Assembly (NCBI GenBank): GCA_963691655.1
Contig: OY829329.1
Coordinates: 67,720,822-67,784,821 of the forward strand
Length of the DNA: 64,000 nucleotides
Reading direction: 5' to 3'
From: Toxonevra muliebris
Taxonomy: Eukaryota > Arthropoda > Insecta > Diptera > Pallopteridae
Shown: piece by piece, positions 50,774 through 61,915 of the stretch
Layout: each line of letters begins with the position of its first letter
Numbering within the stretch: the first letter of the stretch is position 1
Made by a program: the position numbers and the translations under genes
Notes under the pieces: model-generated
Databases searched by the model: none
The model's input: the letters and a program-made list of their open reading frames with translations, nothing else
What the model was told of the DNA's origin: nothing

Positions 50774-51534
50774 TGGTCGCTTTTGCCTTTTTGTGCGCTT
50801 CACTTTAAATAGTAGTAAAGCAATGTGCCCATGATTAGGATGTCGTATCTTATTTTTTTATGACTAATCGCCCATTTGTCGGACGAGTGGCTTATTTCTC
50901 AGAAAAAAAAAAAAGAGCAGAAGACAAGTTGTAGGCCAAAATCCACTTCTCTCTCTTCAGCTCTTTATCTATCTTTTTCGATCTCTCTCTCTTTCTCGTA
51001 CATGAATTCTTCTGTATATGGTCAAAAGTATTTGTAAAAGGTTAAAATTTTATAGGCATACAGACGTGTGGGAAGGCAAGAGAAAGAATGTATTTGGGAT
51101 TTTATTTATGCACACATGAGCGTTGAAATAGTAGAGGATTTGTATGCCTACCTCCACTTTGAAAGACAAAATGAATAATGGTAGTTTCACAACAACAAAA
51201 ATTTCATGCATACCTACCTTAATCTTTTTAAATTTTAATGTTATAGAAAATAAAATACCGAAAAAGTTTAAATTCATTAAAGTCTTTAAAATGTTGTTAA
51301 ATAATAATTAATGCAATATTTCAATATGCTCGCACGGCATATATATTTATTTAAGATTATTATGTATGGCAAGAGTTACACCCAATGGGGAAATTGAGAC
51401 GCGGGCGAATGTCTTCAGATTTTCTGCTTTCTCTGTATAAAACTTTTCCTTCTTATTGATAAACAACCAGTTACCTCATAAACTTTTTGGCAGAGTTGCA
51501 CTGTGATGTGGGGAAAGAAGCTGAAATAAGAATT
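49328..51534. other. AT-rich non-coding sequence with CT-rich patches
   Basis: It contains poly-T (49391-49410, 50269-50297), CA runs (50400-50428) and a CT run at about 50745-50772 next to a T-rich stretch with many CTTTGC words. The Phe/Leu/Ser-rich open frames at 50561-50834 derive from this skewed composition. Confidence 0.5.
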
Positions 51535-51835
51535 TCTGCAGCATTGCTTTTTCAACATTCATCTCTTTCCTTTCTTTCGTGAGCTTATGTTCTTAAATGC
51601 TGACATAGTGTTACCGAAAAACGAAAGCGGAGTGGTTCAGTCAGAAGGGTTTTTCCAACGCTGATTTTTCAGCATTTGATGCAGTGCTGCTGAAGGGAAG
51701 AAGTAGTTAAGAAGATCTTCTACAGCCCTGATTTTTCAACATACAATCATTCATGAGCTTATGGAAGTGCTGAAGCAGTGCTGCCGAAGTAGGTGAAAAG
51801 AAATGGTTCAAAAGGCCTGCTCCAGTTCTTTGCAT
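51535..51835. repeat. Short degenerate repeat with CTGATTTTTCA words
   Basis: (G)CTGATTTTTCA(A/G)CAT or a variant occurs near 51546, 51658 and 51729. It is accompanied by GTGAGCTTATG, AGTGCTG and GAAAAGAAATGGTTCA-like words, suggesting three irregular copies of a ~70-115-bp unit. The segment is slightly less AT-rich than its flanks. Confidence 0.5.
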
Positions 51836-52069
51836 ATAAATTACATATCACATTTTTTTACATTTTGTTTTTAATTTTTTTGAATATTTTTAAAATTTTT
51901 TTTTTTTAATTTTTTTTTATTTTTTATCTTTTTAAAATTTTTTTTTTATTTATTTTTTAAATTTTTTTTTTAATCTTTATTTTTATATTTTTTAAATTTT
52001 TTAAATTTTTTGATTGGTTCCCAATAAATAAAAAATGATTGCGTATGAAGAATCCTTCAGATCGCTTCT
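51836..52069. repeat. T-rich low-complexity stretch
   Basis: TTTTTAAATTTTTT-type sequence with almost no C or G, from about 51850 to 52010. No coding content. Confidence 0.8.
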
Positions 52070-52768
52070 TTAACCCTTTCAGTACCATGGTGATACCGGT
52101 GTCACAAGATTAATTTTTGCGATTTTCTAAAACTATCCAATTAATTTTTATAAATTTTTGGGTTTGTGGAAAGAGAATTGATGGTTCTTTAATTTTTTTA
52201 AAGAAAAAAAATGTATAAATATTTTTTTGATAACGGTTTTTTAGAGGATCAAAGTGAAAAAATTATGTTTTCTTTTTTTTTTTTATTAATTTTCACTCGC
52301 TCATAATTTTTACAAAATTTGTGTAAATACCACAACATGTTTTCCTATATTTTTAAATTTTTGTTAACTTTTTTAGAAATGCAAGTTTTGCTATGGGTCA
52401 CCGGTGACCCTAAGATCTTGAATGGAAACTTTTTAAGAACTTTTTTACAATGAAATGGGGGTCGAAGAATGAGAATCTGGAATCGGTTTTACTTTATTGG
52501 TTTTAGTTTTCTTACGGTCAAGAAAGGGTTAAGTGAAAAATTAATACCAAGTTACTTTGTTCATCTTTACAAAAAATATCTAATAAAAGTATACAGAAAA
52601 AGTTTACCAAAAATTCCCATTGAGGGCCACTGGGTCATCGATAACCCACGAAAGTTCCAGCCTGTAGAGGCACAAAAAGTTTGTTTTTCTAAAAAAAATT
52701 GTAAAGAAAAATTCGGATTCTGATTTGTTCTATCTCCTCTGGTTTCCTTACGGTCCCAAAAGGGTTAA
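52070..52768. mobile_element. piggyBac-like TTAA-flanked MITE region
   Basis: On the left, TTAA (52070-52073) is followed by CCCTTTCAGTACC. On the right, AAAGGG precedes TTAA at 52529-52532 and again at 52765-52768. The two right ends resemble each other (CTTACGGTC...AAAGGGTTAA), so one unit may be duplicated or nested. TTAA targets and CCCT/AGGG ends are the piggyBac signature. No transposase is seen. Inside are a near-palindrome around ACCGGT (about 52092-52107) and a perfect 16-bp palindrome, GGGTCACCGGTGACCC, near 52396. Confidence 0.65.
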
Positions 52769-55214
52769 ATGAAAATTCGATTTCTTTCATTCCGGAATTT
52801 TCAAAGCGCTTCTAAGTTTTCACCTCTGGGTAGTAAGGTAGCAAGTCACAAAAGAATGTTTACAGCTAAATATTTAACATTTACCTTTAAATGTGCTTGG
52901 AAACAAATTAAAAACTTTCATATTTTTTTTTGTGTGCCGCCGAGCCACGCTTTTAAAAACTTGAAGAACACATTAACTTTGCAATGAGGTTTAAATATCT
53001 CACCTTTTTTATGACTAGAGAAATATATGGAAGCGATAAAATGAAGGACAAAGTTTCGCATAAAAGACACACACACATTCAAGTACATACCTACAAAATA
53101 CAGATACAAAATGTAAAACCAAAGTATACTTTTAGGCATAAAATACCTTTTAAAACGCTATATATACATGCAAATAGAGTGAGAAAGAATGAATGCGACG
53201 AAGAGTTTCAAAAGGTCTATAAAGAGTTTTTATAAAATTTATTGCTAGCTATTTTATAAATATTATGCATGAGCGAAAAAGATAAAAGCAGTCTTAAGAA
53301 AATGAAATACCTTTTCGGCAAATACTTTCTCTGAAAAGGTATTTGCATCAAAGTCAAATGTGTAAAACAGTTTGAGTTTACAAGTAGGAATGAGATGTCT
53401 AAAACTATGTAAAGCTCTCTATTAAAATGTAAGGATTATTGAGTAGCGTTTAAAAGTTAATTGGTGTATTTAGGTGAGAACAGCATAAAGTGAAAACAGT
53501 TGAAGGTATTTAAATTTAATGTATCAATTTAAATTTGAAACTTCTAAAGCATACTTTTTGGCTGTCAGGAAAGAGATTTTCTTTGTTGTATTGTCACTAA
53601 AGTAAGTATGCATATTTTAGTAAAAAACAAAAATCTTTGAGTTCAAATAATATTTTATATCCACCAACGCTCAACATTTCAAAAGCTACATATACTCGCA
53701 TACAATTTGCTAAATGCGCATTTGAGTTTTGTGCTGCTGCATGCTTTTAGGCGCAATGAAATCCCAAAAGGCGCATTTTTAACTACGTTTTCCAAAGTCA
53801 AAGGTGAAAAAGAAGATTTCATATTTTTTAACAATTTTTTTTTTTTTTTTTTACTGAAAATTTATGCGCGAACATTTTAAATGCACACAATAGCAAAATT
53901 AATCTTTATAAAGTAATTTTGTCGTCGCGGCAGCTTGGCATTTTCTGTGCCACCATTTTCACGACAATGACAACAACGTCGACGAGAACAACGTTGTTCT
54001 TTTGTCTCTTTAGTGAACTTTAGTAAATGTTCATGAAAATTTTATTTCTTCATATACTTGTATATTTTTTTTTTTTTGCTTTCAAAAATGTAAAAGATAA
54101 AAGATTATAAAAGCGAAAAGTAGAAATTTCAAACCAAAAGAGACTTACCTTATATGCACAGTGGAGCTATAGAAAATTAAGTGCTACTACCCCGAAAAAA
54201 GGGCAACTTTTAACAGAAGATATTAAGTAAAACGGAGCAATAGTGGCATGAAAAAAATTCAATGCAACGGTAGCAGCAGAATTTTTGCAGTTGCTGAAGC
54301 AAATGAATTTATGTATGTTAAAACTTTTGTCGCGACTTTGCAATTTCATGTTCCTTATAAATGCAACTGCACATGCACATATACACACCCAAACATTCAT
54401 TCTTATACACACAAACAAATTCAGCGAACGCTAGCGTTATGTTCTATAAGAAGTTTATAATGATTTTATGATGCGAATGAGTGAAATGGATTTAATAGGA
54501 AAACTTTTCAAATTGGAAAATTATATTTGTGCTGCAGCCTGCCTGCCTGCCTCTGCAAAACTATCAGACTTGGCTGGCTGGAAAAAATCGTAAAAAATGT
54601 AGAAAAAAAAAATATTGCGAGAAAACAAGTGAGAGAAAAACGTAAAAAGGGAAAATGGTGGCTTTTTCTAAAGAACTGCAAGTTTTTGAAGAAATTAATA
54701 GTACAAAAAAGAAAAAATAAAAAACTACAATTTGAAGTCAAGTGGAAAATGTAAAAAATTGAAGGGAATGTCTTAATGAATTCTCGTTTTCTCAAAAAAA
54801 CAAAAAAAAGGGGAAAAACTTGTAATGACATTACAAAAAAAAATTATTGCAAAATTACTTAAATATGTTTTAAAAAGTTGAACAGCACGAAATTAATTAA
54901 TTAAATAGTAAATGTAATAATATTTAAAAAAATCTAAAGGATAATGATGGGTGTCCAAGAATGCAATCAATTGAGGGTATAATTCACAAGTGATTAATGA
55001 TTCTAATATCAGTTATTGAATAAATACATATATTGGAATTAAAAACATATATTAGATATATATTAACTGCATTTTATATTCTGGAGTCATGAATTGTTGT
55101 TTATTAACTATGACTTCAAGGTATTGCAATTAATTTGAATGCATTCTTTTACTGCTCTGGTGTTCATAAAGGAGCTTAAAGAGTTATATTTGAGGATGAT
55201 TTGAATGTATTTTC
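52769..55214. other. AT-rich non-coding sequence
   Basis: No exon or element is recognised. A less AT-rich patch at 53930-54010 contains GTCGTCGCGGCAGC and the palindrome AACAACGTTGTT. Poly-T runs lie near 53838-53852 and 54067-54078. Open frames are short and without family resemblance. Confidence 0.5.
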
Positions 55215-55935
55215 GGCTTAAAAATGATAGAACTTCAAATCACTTCAACTGACTTCAAGTAACTTTAAGTGACTTCAAGTGAATCCAAGTGACTTCAAGT
55301 GACTTCAAGTGACTCCAAGTGACTTCAAGTGCATTCAAGTGACTCTAACTGACTTCAAGTAACTCCAAGTGTCTTCAAGTGGCTCCCAGTGACTCCAACT
55401 GACTTCAAGTGACTCCCAGTCACTTCAAGTGACTCCAAGTGACTTCAAGTGACTCTAAGTTACTTCAAGTGACTCCAAGTGATTTCAAGTGACTCCAAGT
55501 GACTTCAAGTGACTCTAACTGACTTCAAGTAACTCCAAGTGACTCTAAGTGACTCCAAGTGAGTTCAACTTCAAGTGACTTCAAGTTACTCCAAGTGACT
55601 TCAAGTGGCTCTAAGTGTTTCCAAATGATTTCAAGTGAGTTCAAGTGACTTCAAGTGACTCCAAGTTACTTCAAGTGACTCCAAGTGACTTCAAGTGGCT
55701 CCAAGTGACTTCAAGTGACTCCAAGTGACTTCAAGTGACTCTAACTGACTTCAAGTAACTCCAAGTGACTCTAAGTGACTCCAAGTGACTTCAAGTGAGT
55801 TCAACTTCAAGTGACTTCAAGTTACTCCAAGTGACTTCAAGTGGCTCTAAGTGTTTCCAAATGATTTCAAGTGACTCCAAGTGACTTCAAGTGTATCCAA
55901 GTAACTCTAACTGACTTCAAGTAACTCCAAGTGAC
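55215..55935. repeat. 10-bp tandem array, unit GACTTCAAGT/GACTCCAAGT
   Basis: About 720 bp of head-to-tail decamers alternating between GACTTCAAGT and GACTCCAAGT with point variants (TTACTTCAAG, GACTCTAACT, GGCTCTAAGT). A stretch of roughly 150 bp starting at 55511 is duplicated 226 bp downstream at 55737. There are few indels, so a 10-bp register is kept over long runs. TCAAGTG occurs about 26 times, always in the + orientation. The array ends about 420 bp before the Ig exon. Confidence 0.95.
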
Positions 55936-56315
55936 CTAAAAGCAGTCATGATTTTGAAGTCATAAGATTTTCATTCTCATGACTTCAAAAAAAGATTGCC
56001 TTTCCCTGACTCATTTCCTCTGATTTGAATATATTTTCATAATTGAATTATTAACTGTTTAATCTTGTTCTTGATTGTGTCTAAATATTCGACAATACTC
56101 AGTCTGGGTTTGTGTATTCAGCAGTTCACACTCCTCGGTCTGCAAAATTATATATTTAAAAGTATTCTACATTTATATTATGAGAGCAAGTTGTGTTTTG
56201 AATATATTTTCATTATGGAATTATTATATTTACATGTTTAGTAAGTTCTTGATCGTACTTGATTAGGGAAAACTTTGTTTTACTGCTACAAATTTTATCT
56301 TTATCGATTTTTTAA

Positions 56316-56353
56316 CTAATTCTATTTTATTTCTTTCTCTTCATATTTTTCAG
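56316..56353 (+). promoter_or_regulatory. Branch-point candidate and 3' splice site of the Ig exon
   Basis: CTAAT at 56316-56320 matches the fly branch-point consensus. It is followed by a T/C-rich tract and CAG ending at 56353, with the branch A about 34 nt from the exon. This arrangement fixes the exon start at 56354. Confidence 0.8.
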
Positions 56354-56552
56354 GATTCACAGTGCTCACATCATTCACACAAGCAGACGAATCGCTGGAT
56401 ACGCGAGAGAATGATGATCTCACATTAAAATGCCGCTTCACAGAACATTACGAAGCGAATGATTTCTCATTTTATTGGGCGCGATGGACAGCAAATCCCG
56501 CACAATTTGAAAATGTTGCCATTGGAGATGTACAATTGAGTTCAGGTTATAG
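56354..56552 (+). CDS. Exon of an Ig-superfamily adhesion protein, echinoid/fred-like
   Basis: This 199-bp internal exon lies between a CAG acceptor and a GTGAGT donor at 56553. It carries 65 whole codons plus two split ones (phase 1 upstream, phase 2 downstream). The peptide includes FTQADESLDTRENDD, a single Cys at residue 27 in LTLKC, then FSFYWARW with Trp at 42; a Cys followed about 15 residues later by Trp is the B-strand/C-strand pattern of an Ig domain, whose second Cys must lie in a later exon. I recall this sequence from the fly echinoid/friend-of-echinoid family (membrane adhesion proteins acting in Notch and EGFR signalling), but cannot tell which paralogue. Codon use and composition differ sharply from the AT-rich flanks. 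Confidence 0.85.
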
Positions 56553-58315
56553 GTGAGTGTAGAAAAGAAATTTTTAATCTAAACTTAATTGCCAAAGATA
56601 AGCATACAATTAAAAAATTAAATGGCAAATCATTACAAACAGTTTTTATTGTTTGAGGGAAGTAGGCATAGTTAGCAACAATAGCCTAAAAGTATGCAAC
56701 TATACGAGCGCATAATATGTTACACTAAATTGAATTCATTCAATTAAAATACATGACTAAGCGTTATTTTATGCTTATTTATTATTTTAATTAAATATTT
56801 TGTTACACACTCAACATACTTCGATCGACTGTGGCTGTATTTTCTATGGTTAGATTTTTTTTTTTTTGTTTTGTTTTTTGTTCTTTTCTCATCGCCTGAC
56901 GTACTTGTATAGTGTTGTGTGTAAAAGTAAAAATGAGCATATTGTATCTTCCCTTAATTAAAATTAAGTCTTGTTTGTGTATGAACAAATATTACACTGC
57001 GCTATAATTTATACAATAGTCATTAGTAGAAAAAGTTTAGAAATAAAGTAGAAATCCTTTTCACTCATGCATATAATATTAGTGGCAAGTGGCATGTACT
57101 TTTTCTTCTGCTACATACAGTAACATATTTTTCTAAACACTTGTTGTAGATATGATTCCTTTCCAAGAGCCGCAAAAGTGTGGTAACGCGTGCTATCACT
57201 AATACTATGTATTCGCTCTCTCTCTCTCTTTTTCTTTTTCTCTATCGCTTCGTTTCTTTCTGTGTGTATTGCCTGTGGTATGTTAAATGAATGCGCGTTA
57301 TTTTTAATTTTGACCTATGTTCGTTACCGCAACTGTTGTGTGTGTAGACCCTCATGCCAGCTATAAATAATTAAATACTTTTGCATCTAGCTTTGGTTGG
57401 TTGTAGTCACTACATGTTGTCCCTGTAAATGCATAAACACACACTTAGACAGATACACATTCAAAGAGACATATAACATAGAATATGATTAAAGTGGCTA
57501 TTAAGACTTAAATGTGCAATAAAACAAATGAAAAGGAGTAGCAGTAAAAAATACAACAAAAATTTCATTGCAATCCTTTCCATAAAATTTGTATGGCAAC
57601 ATAATAGAGAATAAACGTTTACATAGCAGCATGAAGTTCAAAAGCTACTGCTAAGTACTGAAAAGAAATCATAATAAAATGCTTGCTAAATATTACTGGT
57701 GCATACATGAATACATTGCATTGGCATTGGCAACACTGGCAAACTCTTTTATGTCGACCCTGATCTTAATTTGAATATTTATGTATGTATTTTTTTTTTC
57801 CTTTTGTGGCACAAATTTGTTTCATTTAAAAAAAAAATATATATATATAACTAGAAGAAGTAATTTGTAACCACTTCATGCGCTCTCCAAAGTCGCAAAT
57901 GACATATGCACACACACATACATGCAAAGGAATACTTTTCCATTTTCTAAAGCATGTTACTTGCTGCATATGATGCATGTGTGTTGGTTGCTGCAGCAGT
58001 AGCAGCAAACGCCAGACGACACGTACTGTACTTTTCCAGCAAAAAGCGCGCTACATGCGCTTTTTAATAGCGGGCGAAAGTGCTACTACTACTGTTATTA
58101 CACTTGAAGAAAACATTTTTATGAAAATTAAAAAGTTGAACGAGCCCTTGATATGGACCAATTTCGAAATATCCACAAAAGTCCAAGAAGTTAATTTCAT
58201 AAATTTCCACCGTCTGGAGAATTTTAATCAAACCTCTACTTATAAAATCATAAACAGATACCAAAATTAATGAAAAATATTAGAATTTGAAGTAAAAGTA
58301 AGTAAATAAAAATTA
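56553..58315. other. Intron downstream of the Ig exon, AT-rich
   Basis: It begins with the donor GTGAGT. Microsatellites include CT runs near 57214-57245 and AT near 57838-57850. No following exon carrying the second Ig cysteine was found here. A less AT-rich patch at 57990-58090 (CAGCAGTAGCAGCAAACGCC, AAAGCGCGC) is open for about 97 codons but has no recognisable domain. Confidence 0.55.
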
Positions 58316-58563
58316 CCCCATGTTGGGCGCCATAGTAAAACATATTCAAGATTTAATTCAAATGACTAGTAAATAAATTAGAAATGGAATTAACGTATTG
58401 TAATGCACTTTAAATGCCTCAAAACGAATACCCCACGTTGGGCGCCATAGTAAAACATATTCAAAATTTAATTCAAATGACTAGTAAATAAATTAGTAAT
58501 GGAATTAACGTATGGTAATGCACTTTAAATGCCTCAAAACGAATCCCCCACGTTGGGCGCCAT
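58316..58563 (-). repeat. 115-bp tandem repeat keyed by a tRNA-Lys 3'-end sequence
   Basis: CCCCACGTTGGGCGCCAT (first copy CCCCATGTTGGG...) starts at 58316, 58431 and 58546, exactly 115 bp apart: two full units and a truncated third. The two units differ at only a handful of positions. The 17-nt word equals the 3' end of insect tRNA-Lys including CCA, as I recall it. On the minus strand it therefore reads as the primer-binding site used by gypsy-type LTR retroelements, and it is directly preceded there by TTTTACT, a plausible LTR end. No LTR element body was found. Confidence 0.8.
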
Positions 58564-59989
58564 ATTGATTAAAATGAAAATTTCTAAAATACCAAAAAAA
58601 AAAAAAAAGATTTGTTTGAATTGAACTCTTATAGTTCTACGAATTTAGATAATATCTTCTTTTTTCAGCTGAGCTTTTGAATTTTTATTCTGCTAAGTGT
58701 CAATGCAACGAATTTGCTTCCTAGCCGACAATTTTTGTCATTGCATAGTCATAACTTGCAACAGAAGGACATAATATCCGGCACAAGTTGTGGGGCCACG
58801 TCAAACCCACCCATACATACACGTTTGTATGCTTGTGCATATTTTTCTTTTATTTTTTCTATATACCATTTAAGTATTTATATGCTAAAGTAGCAAATAA
58901 AAAGTACAAGAAAATTAAGCAGCAAAATACTAGAAACAAAAATAGAAGAAAAAATCAAAAAAAAAAAAAAGCACAACGTTTTGTACTAAGTTTGTTTTAT
59001 ACTCTCCACTCCAACCGCGACTCTTTCAGCTAACTAGCAAAAATGTTAACAGCAGCAGGAGGCAGTCGAAACCTTGAAACACAATTGCAGCAGCAACAGA
59101 AAAACTCATGCCGGATGTGCAACAAAATAGAAACAAAAGCAGCAATAGCAATAATAGTCTCAAAGGAGCAAAGGATCACATAGGAGCCTGCTGCTTCTTT
59201 TCTACTCCGAAGTCAAGCTTATTTCTTTTGCTTTCTTTACTTATTTTTTTTTAACAATAAATACTAAATGCAGTCAGTAGCTTCACACAAAACGAGAAGA
59301 CGACGTTAAGGGAATATTATGATAAATGCAACTAAATGAGCAGCAAGCAGCAGCAGTCAGCAATTCAACCTTTATTTCCACGTAGTTATATATTATATAT
59401 ATATAAAAATATGTTGTTGTTGCTGTTGTGCTGCATTTGTAGAGTTGCTTTGAGTTTGTTGAGAGTTTAAGTTTATTTCTTTTTTTTTGCTGTTGTGTTT
59501 GCTTGAAGTGCAGCAATAGCAGAAGCAGCATTTTGTGTGATTTCACATTATTTTTACTGTACATATAAAGACAAAAAACTCATTCACAGAAAGAAAAAAT
59601 GAACAGGCTAATTCTTTTGGTTTAGCTTCTTTTTTTTTTTGTGTGCGCACATTTTATTTTTTATTTATTTTTTTTTTTTTTTTCAAAAAGGAAAAGAAAA
59701 TATTTTAATAAACATTCTTTGTTTTTGAAAATATTTTTCAGCAGTTGAAGCATAAATCTAGTAGGTTTTAAATATAATTGCTTTTGCCAAGTTATTTTTA
59801 CAGACTTGGGTATGTTGAATGCTTGTAGGCAAATCCTTGAAAATTTTTGTATTTTAGTGTGAAGAGCTCAGGATGAAGTTTTTTTTTTTGTTTTTATTAT
59901 AACTTATTTATTTATGATCTGAAAAAGCTTCACATAGGATCATGAAAGCTAGGAAGTTTCATTTTATTTCCATAACTAGGGATGGCCGA
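58564..59989. other. AT-rich intron sequence with CAG/CAA patches
   Basis: Poly-A/T runs (58594-58608, 58959-58972, 59660-59685) and CAG/CAA-rich patches at 59050-59150 and 59335-59350, with the complement near 59412-59435. No exon or element is recognised. Confidence 0.5.
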
Positions 59990-60052
59990 TGTGCTGAAAA
60001 TATCGATATTCCGATATTTGAATGCACAGATTTCGATAAATCGATATGTCGA
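59990..60052. promoter_or_regulatory. Cluster of CGATA motifs
   Basis: CGATA occurs four times within about 50 bp, including ATATCGATATTCCGATAT and TTTCGATAAATCGATATG. Clusters of CGATA are the binding signature of the fly boundary protein BEAF-32, and TATCGATA is the overlapping DREF site. Alternatively this is the end of a dispersed element starting near AGGGATGGCCGATG (59980), since no partner end was found. Confidence 0.35.
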
Positions 60053-60665
60053 AAAAAAACTTCTAAAAATAATTTCAACCATGCATGATACATAGCATTA
60101 GTTAATGCGAATTAAAAATGGAATGATGACTTTATTCTACAAATTCCGATAAAACTCGATTTTCTTTTCAGAAATGTTATGGAAAAATGATATAATGATA
60201 TTTTCATTTTGATATAAAAAATTTCCAAAATTTTATGAACAATATTTATTTATCATGTTAGCAATTTGAGGGGAAAATTATTTTGTTTTCTCCATCTTCC
60301 ACACATTTTGTCTCACCGGAGCCATAAAAAACCGTTTAGAAAAATAATTGCGGGCCAATTGGCTTTGTAAATCCGCACATATCATATACGCTTCAGATAT
60401 GGCATTGTCACGGATGTAACTCAAAATATGCTTCAGCAGTATTTTTGTCTCTTTCTAACTCCTTGAAAAAATAGAGTAAATCTCTGAAATTTAAGGAAAT
60501 ATGGAAAAATGTTGTAAAAGTTTTTGTCGACGGCAAATTGCAGAGAGCAGAGTGTCTGAAAGCGGTCTTCTGGTCCATACACATTAACGGCAGCAGCTAC
60601 ATGAATACATGATTATGAAATTCTGTCGGCTACAACTATCGCTGTGTAGTCAGCCACTAAACACA

Positions 60666-60818
60666 ATGGAAGCGACAGCACCAGCTACAAACACATCTAA
60701 AAATACAAAAGTAAACTCTTCTTCTTCCTCTGTTGCTTGTCAAATTAGAAATAAATTTAAATTGGCGATAGCAAAAGTTGTGTTTGGTAGTCATGTGGTC
60801 GTGCCGTCGCCAAAATAG
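60666..60818 (+). CDS. Possible 50-residue small ORF
   Basis: It starts with AAACACAATGG, a fair fly start context, and reads MEATAPATNTSK, then a Ser-rich stretch, then a basic segment ending VVVPSPK before TAG. It is less AT-biased than nearby sequence and not repeat-derived. There is no promoter, splice signal or homology I can point to, and a frame of this length can occur by chance, so this is only a weak candidate. Confidence 0.12.
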   Translation: MEATAPATNTSKNTKVNSSSSSVACQIRNKFKLAIAKVVFGSHVVVPSPK

Positions 60819-61840
60819 TCGTCTCTATGAGAACGTGGGTTTTTTTTTATAATTTGACAGATGTAGTCGTGTAGCTGCTTGCGTCAATGTGTATGCTGCA
60901 TTACTTCCCAGAAGGAATCTGAAGAATGCATGACTTTTATCATAAACGAATTCGTGCAAAATCAATAAAGAAAAGATAAATTGAACTGTAAAGGAACATG
61001 GAATGCACAAATTTCTTCTCTCATAGCTTTGCTTCAGTTTTTATACAATATTAAAGAGAAAACATATCTTACCAAGTAATGCAGCTTTAAATGTATGAAA
61101 GACAGCAGCGATGAGCAACACAATAACAGAAATTTTCTTCGAATATTTGCTTTTTTCTAACCGATTTTTTACTTTAGGCGACACGTTGCCGCGTGTCTGT
61201 ATACTTAGTCGTTTTGTGTGTTAAATCATTATCGAAAAATAAATACTTAGTAATGCTTTTCTTTTACAGGGAATGTTGATGAATGCAAAATTCTTTCAGA
61301 AAAGGTCCTTAAAGGTCCCACGCTAAAAGCAATAAATTGGTGGAAAAAATTCTTTCCCAGAAGAAAAAACAGTACCTACAAATTTCCTATTAAATTTTCT
61401 ACTATTCCTCTATTGGAATCAAAGATTTGATACATGATATTAGCATCGAAAAGATAATGTATGATTTCGACATCGATTCATTCATTTACGATAGTTATTG
61501 CATAAAATTGTTATGAAGACTATTTTTTGCATTCCCAGGTAATGCAAAGTAGGAAGCATTACTTTTTGTAGGACATCGCTGTGTTAAAAATCATGTATTC
61601 TGGAAGTTATAGCCTATAGAAGCTATGCATTCCAACATGCATTCCATTTCCCTTCTGGGTTATTGTAGATCTCTCCCTCTCTCTCTGTTTCCTCAGAAAA
61701 GGAGAGATTAGCGAATAAGACATATAGAACAGTTATTTCCAAAACTTATACAGACGCATTTTAATTCATTGATAGAATAGGCAAGATTTTGTGAGAGCTC
61801 TACACACCATAGGTATATATGATGATTGATACGATAGTCT
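60819..61840. other. Intron sequence without recognised features
   Basis: AT-rich. CCCAGGTAATGC near 61537 has a complementary GCATTACTGGG near 62047, a possible old inverted-repeat element without a clear target duplication. A CT run lies at 61670-61690. Confidence 0.4.
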
Positions 61841-61915
61841 AGTATGTGGTATTCTAATGAGCCGTTCAGGCCTAAGTGTGTCTCTAGATAGCCACTTCAA
61901 CCTGACCTAAGTACA
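61841..61915 (+). mobile_element. SINE 3'-tail fragment
   Basis: GTGGTATTCTAATGAGCCGTTCAGG closely matches the 3' part of the SINE at 37108-37385 (GTGGTATCACAATGAGCCGTTCTGG). It continues with GCCTAAGTGTGTCTCT and GCCACTTCAACCTGACC. The tRNA-like head is absent, so this is a truncated copy or a tail shared with another retroelement. Confidence 0.5.

Noticed and set aside
50561..50834. Overlapping Phe/Leu/Ser-rich open frames
   Set aside because: All three arise in a T/C-rich stretch with CTTTGC words and a CT microsatellite; no signal of a real membrane protein gene.
61270..61430. Exon candidate after TTTTCTTTTACAG, open for about 50 codons in one frame
   Set aside because: The open frame needs a phase-1 join, whereas the Ig exon's donor is phase 2, and in phase 2 a stop appears within three codons; no Ig features are seen.
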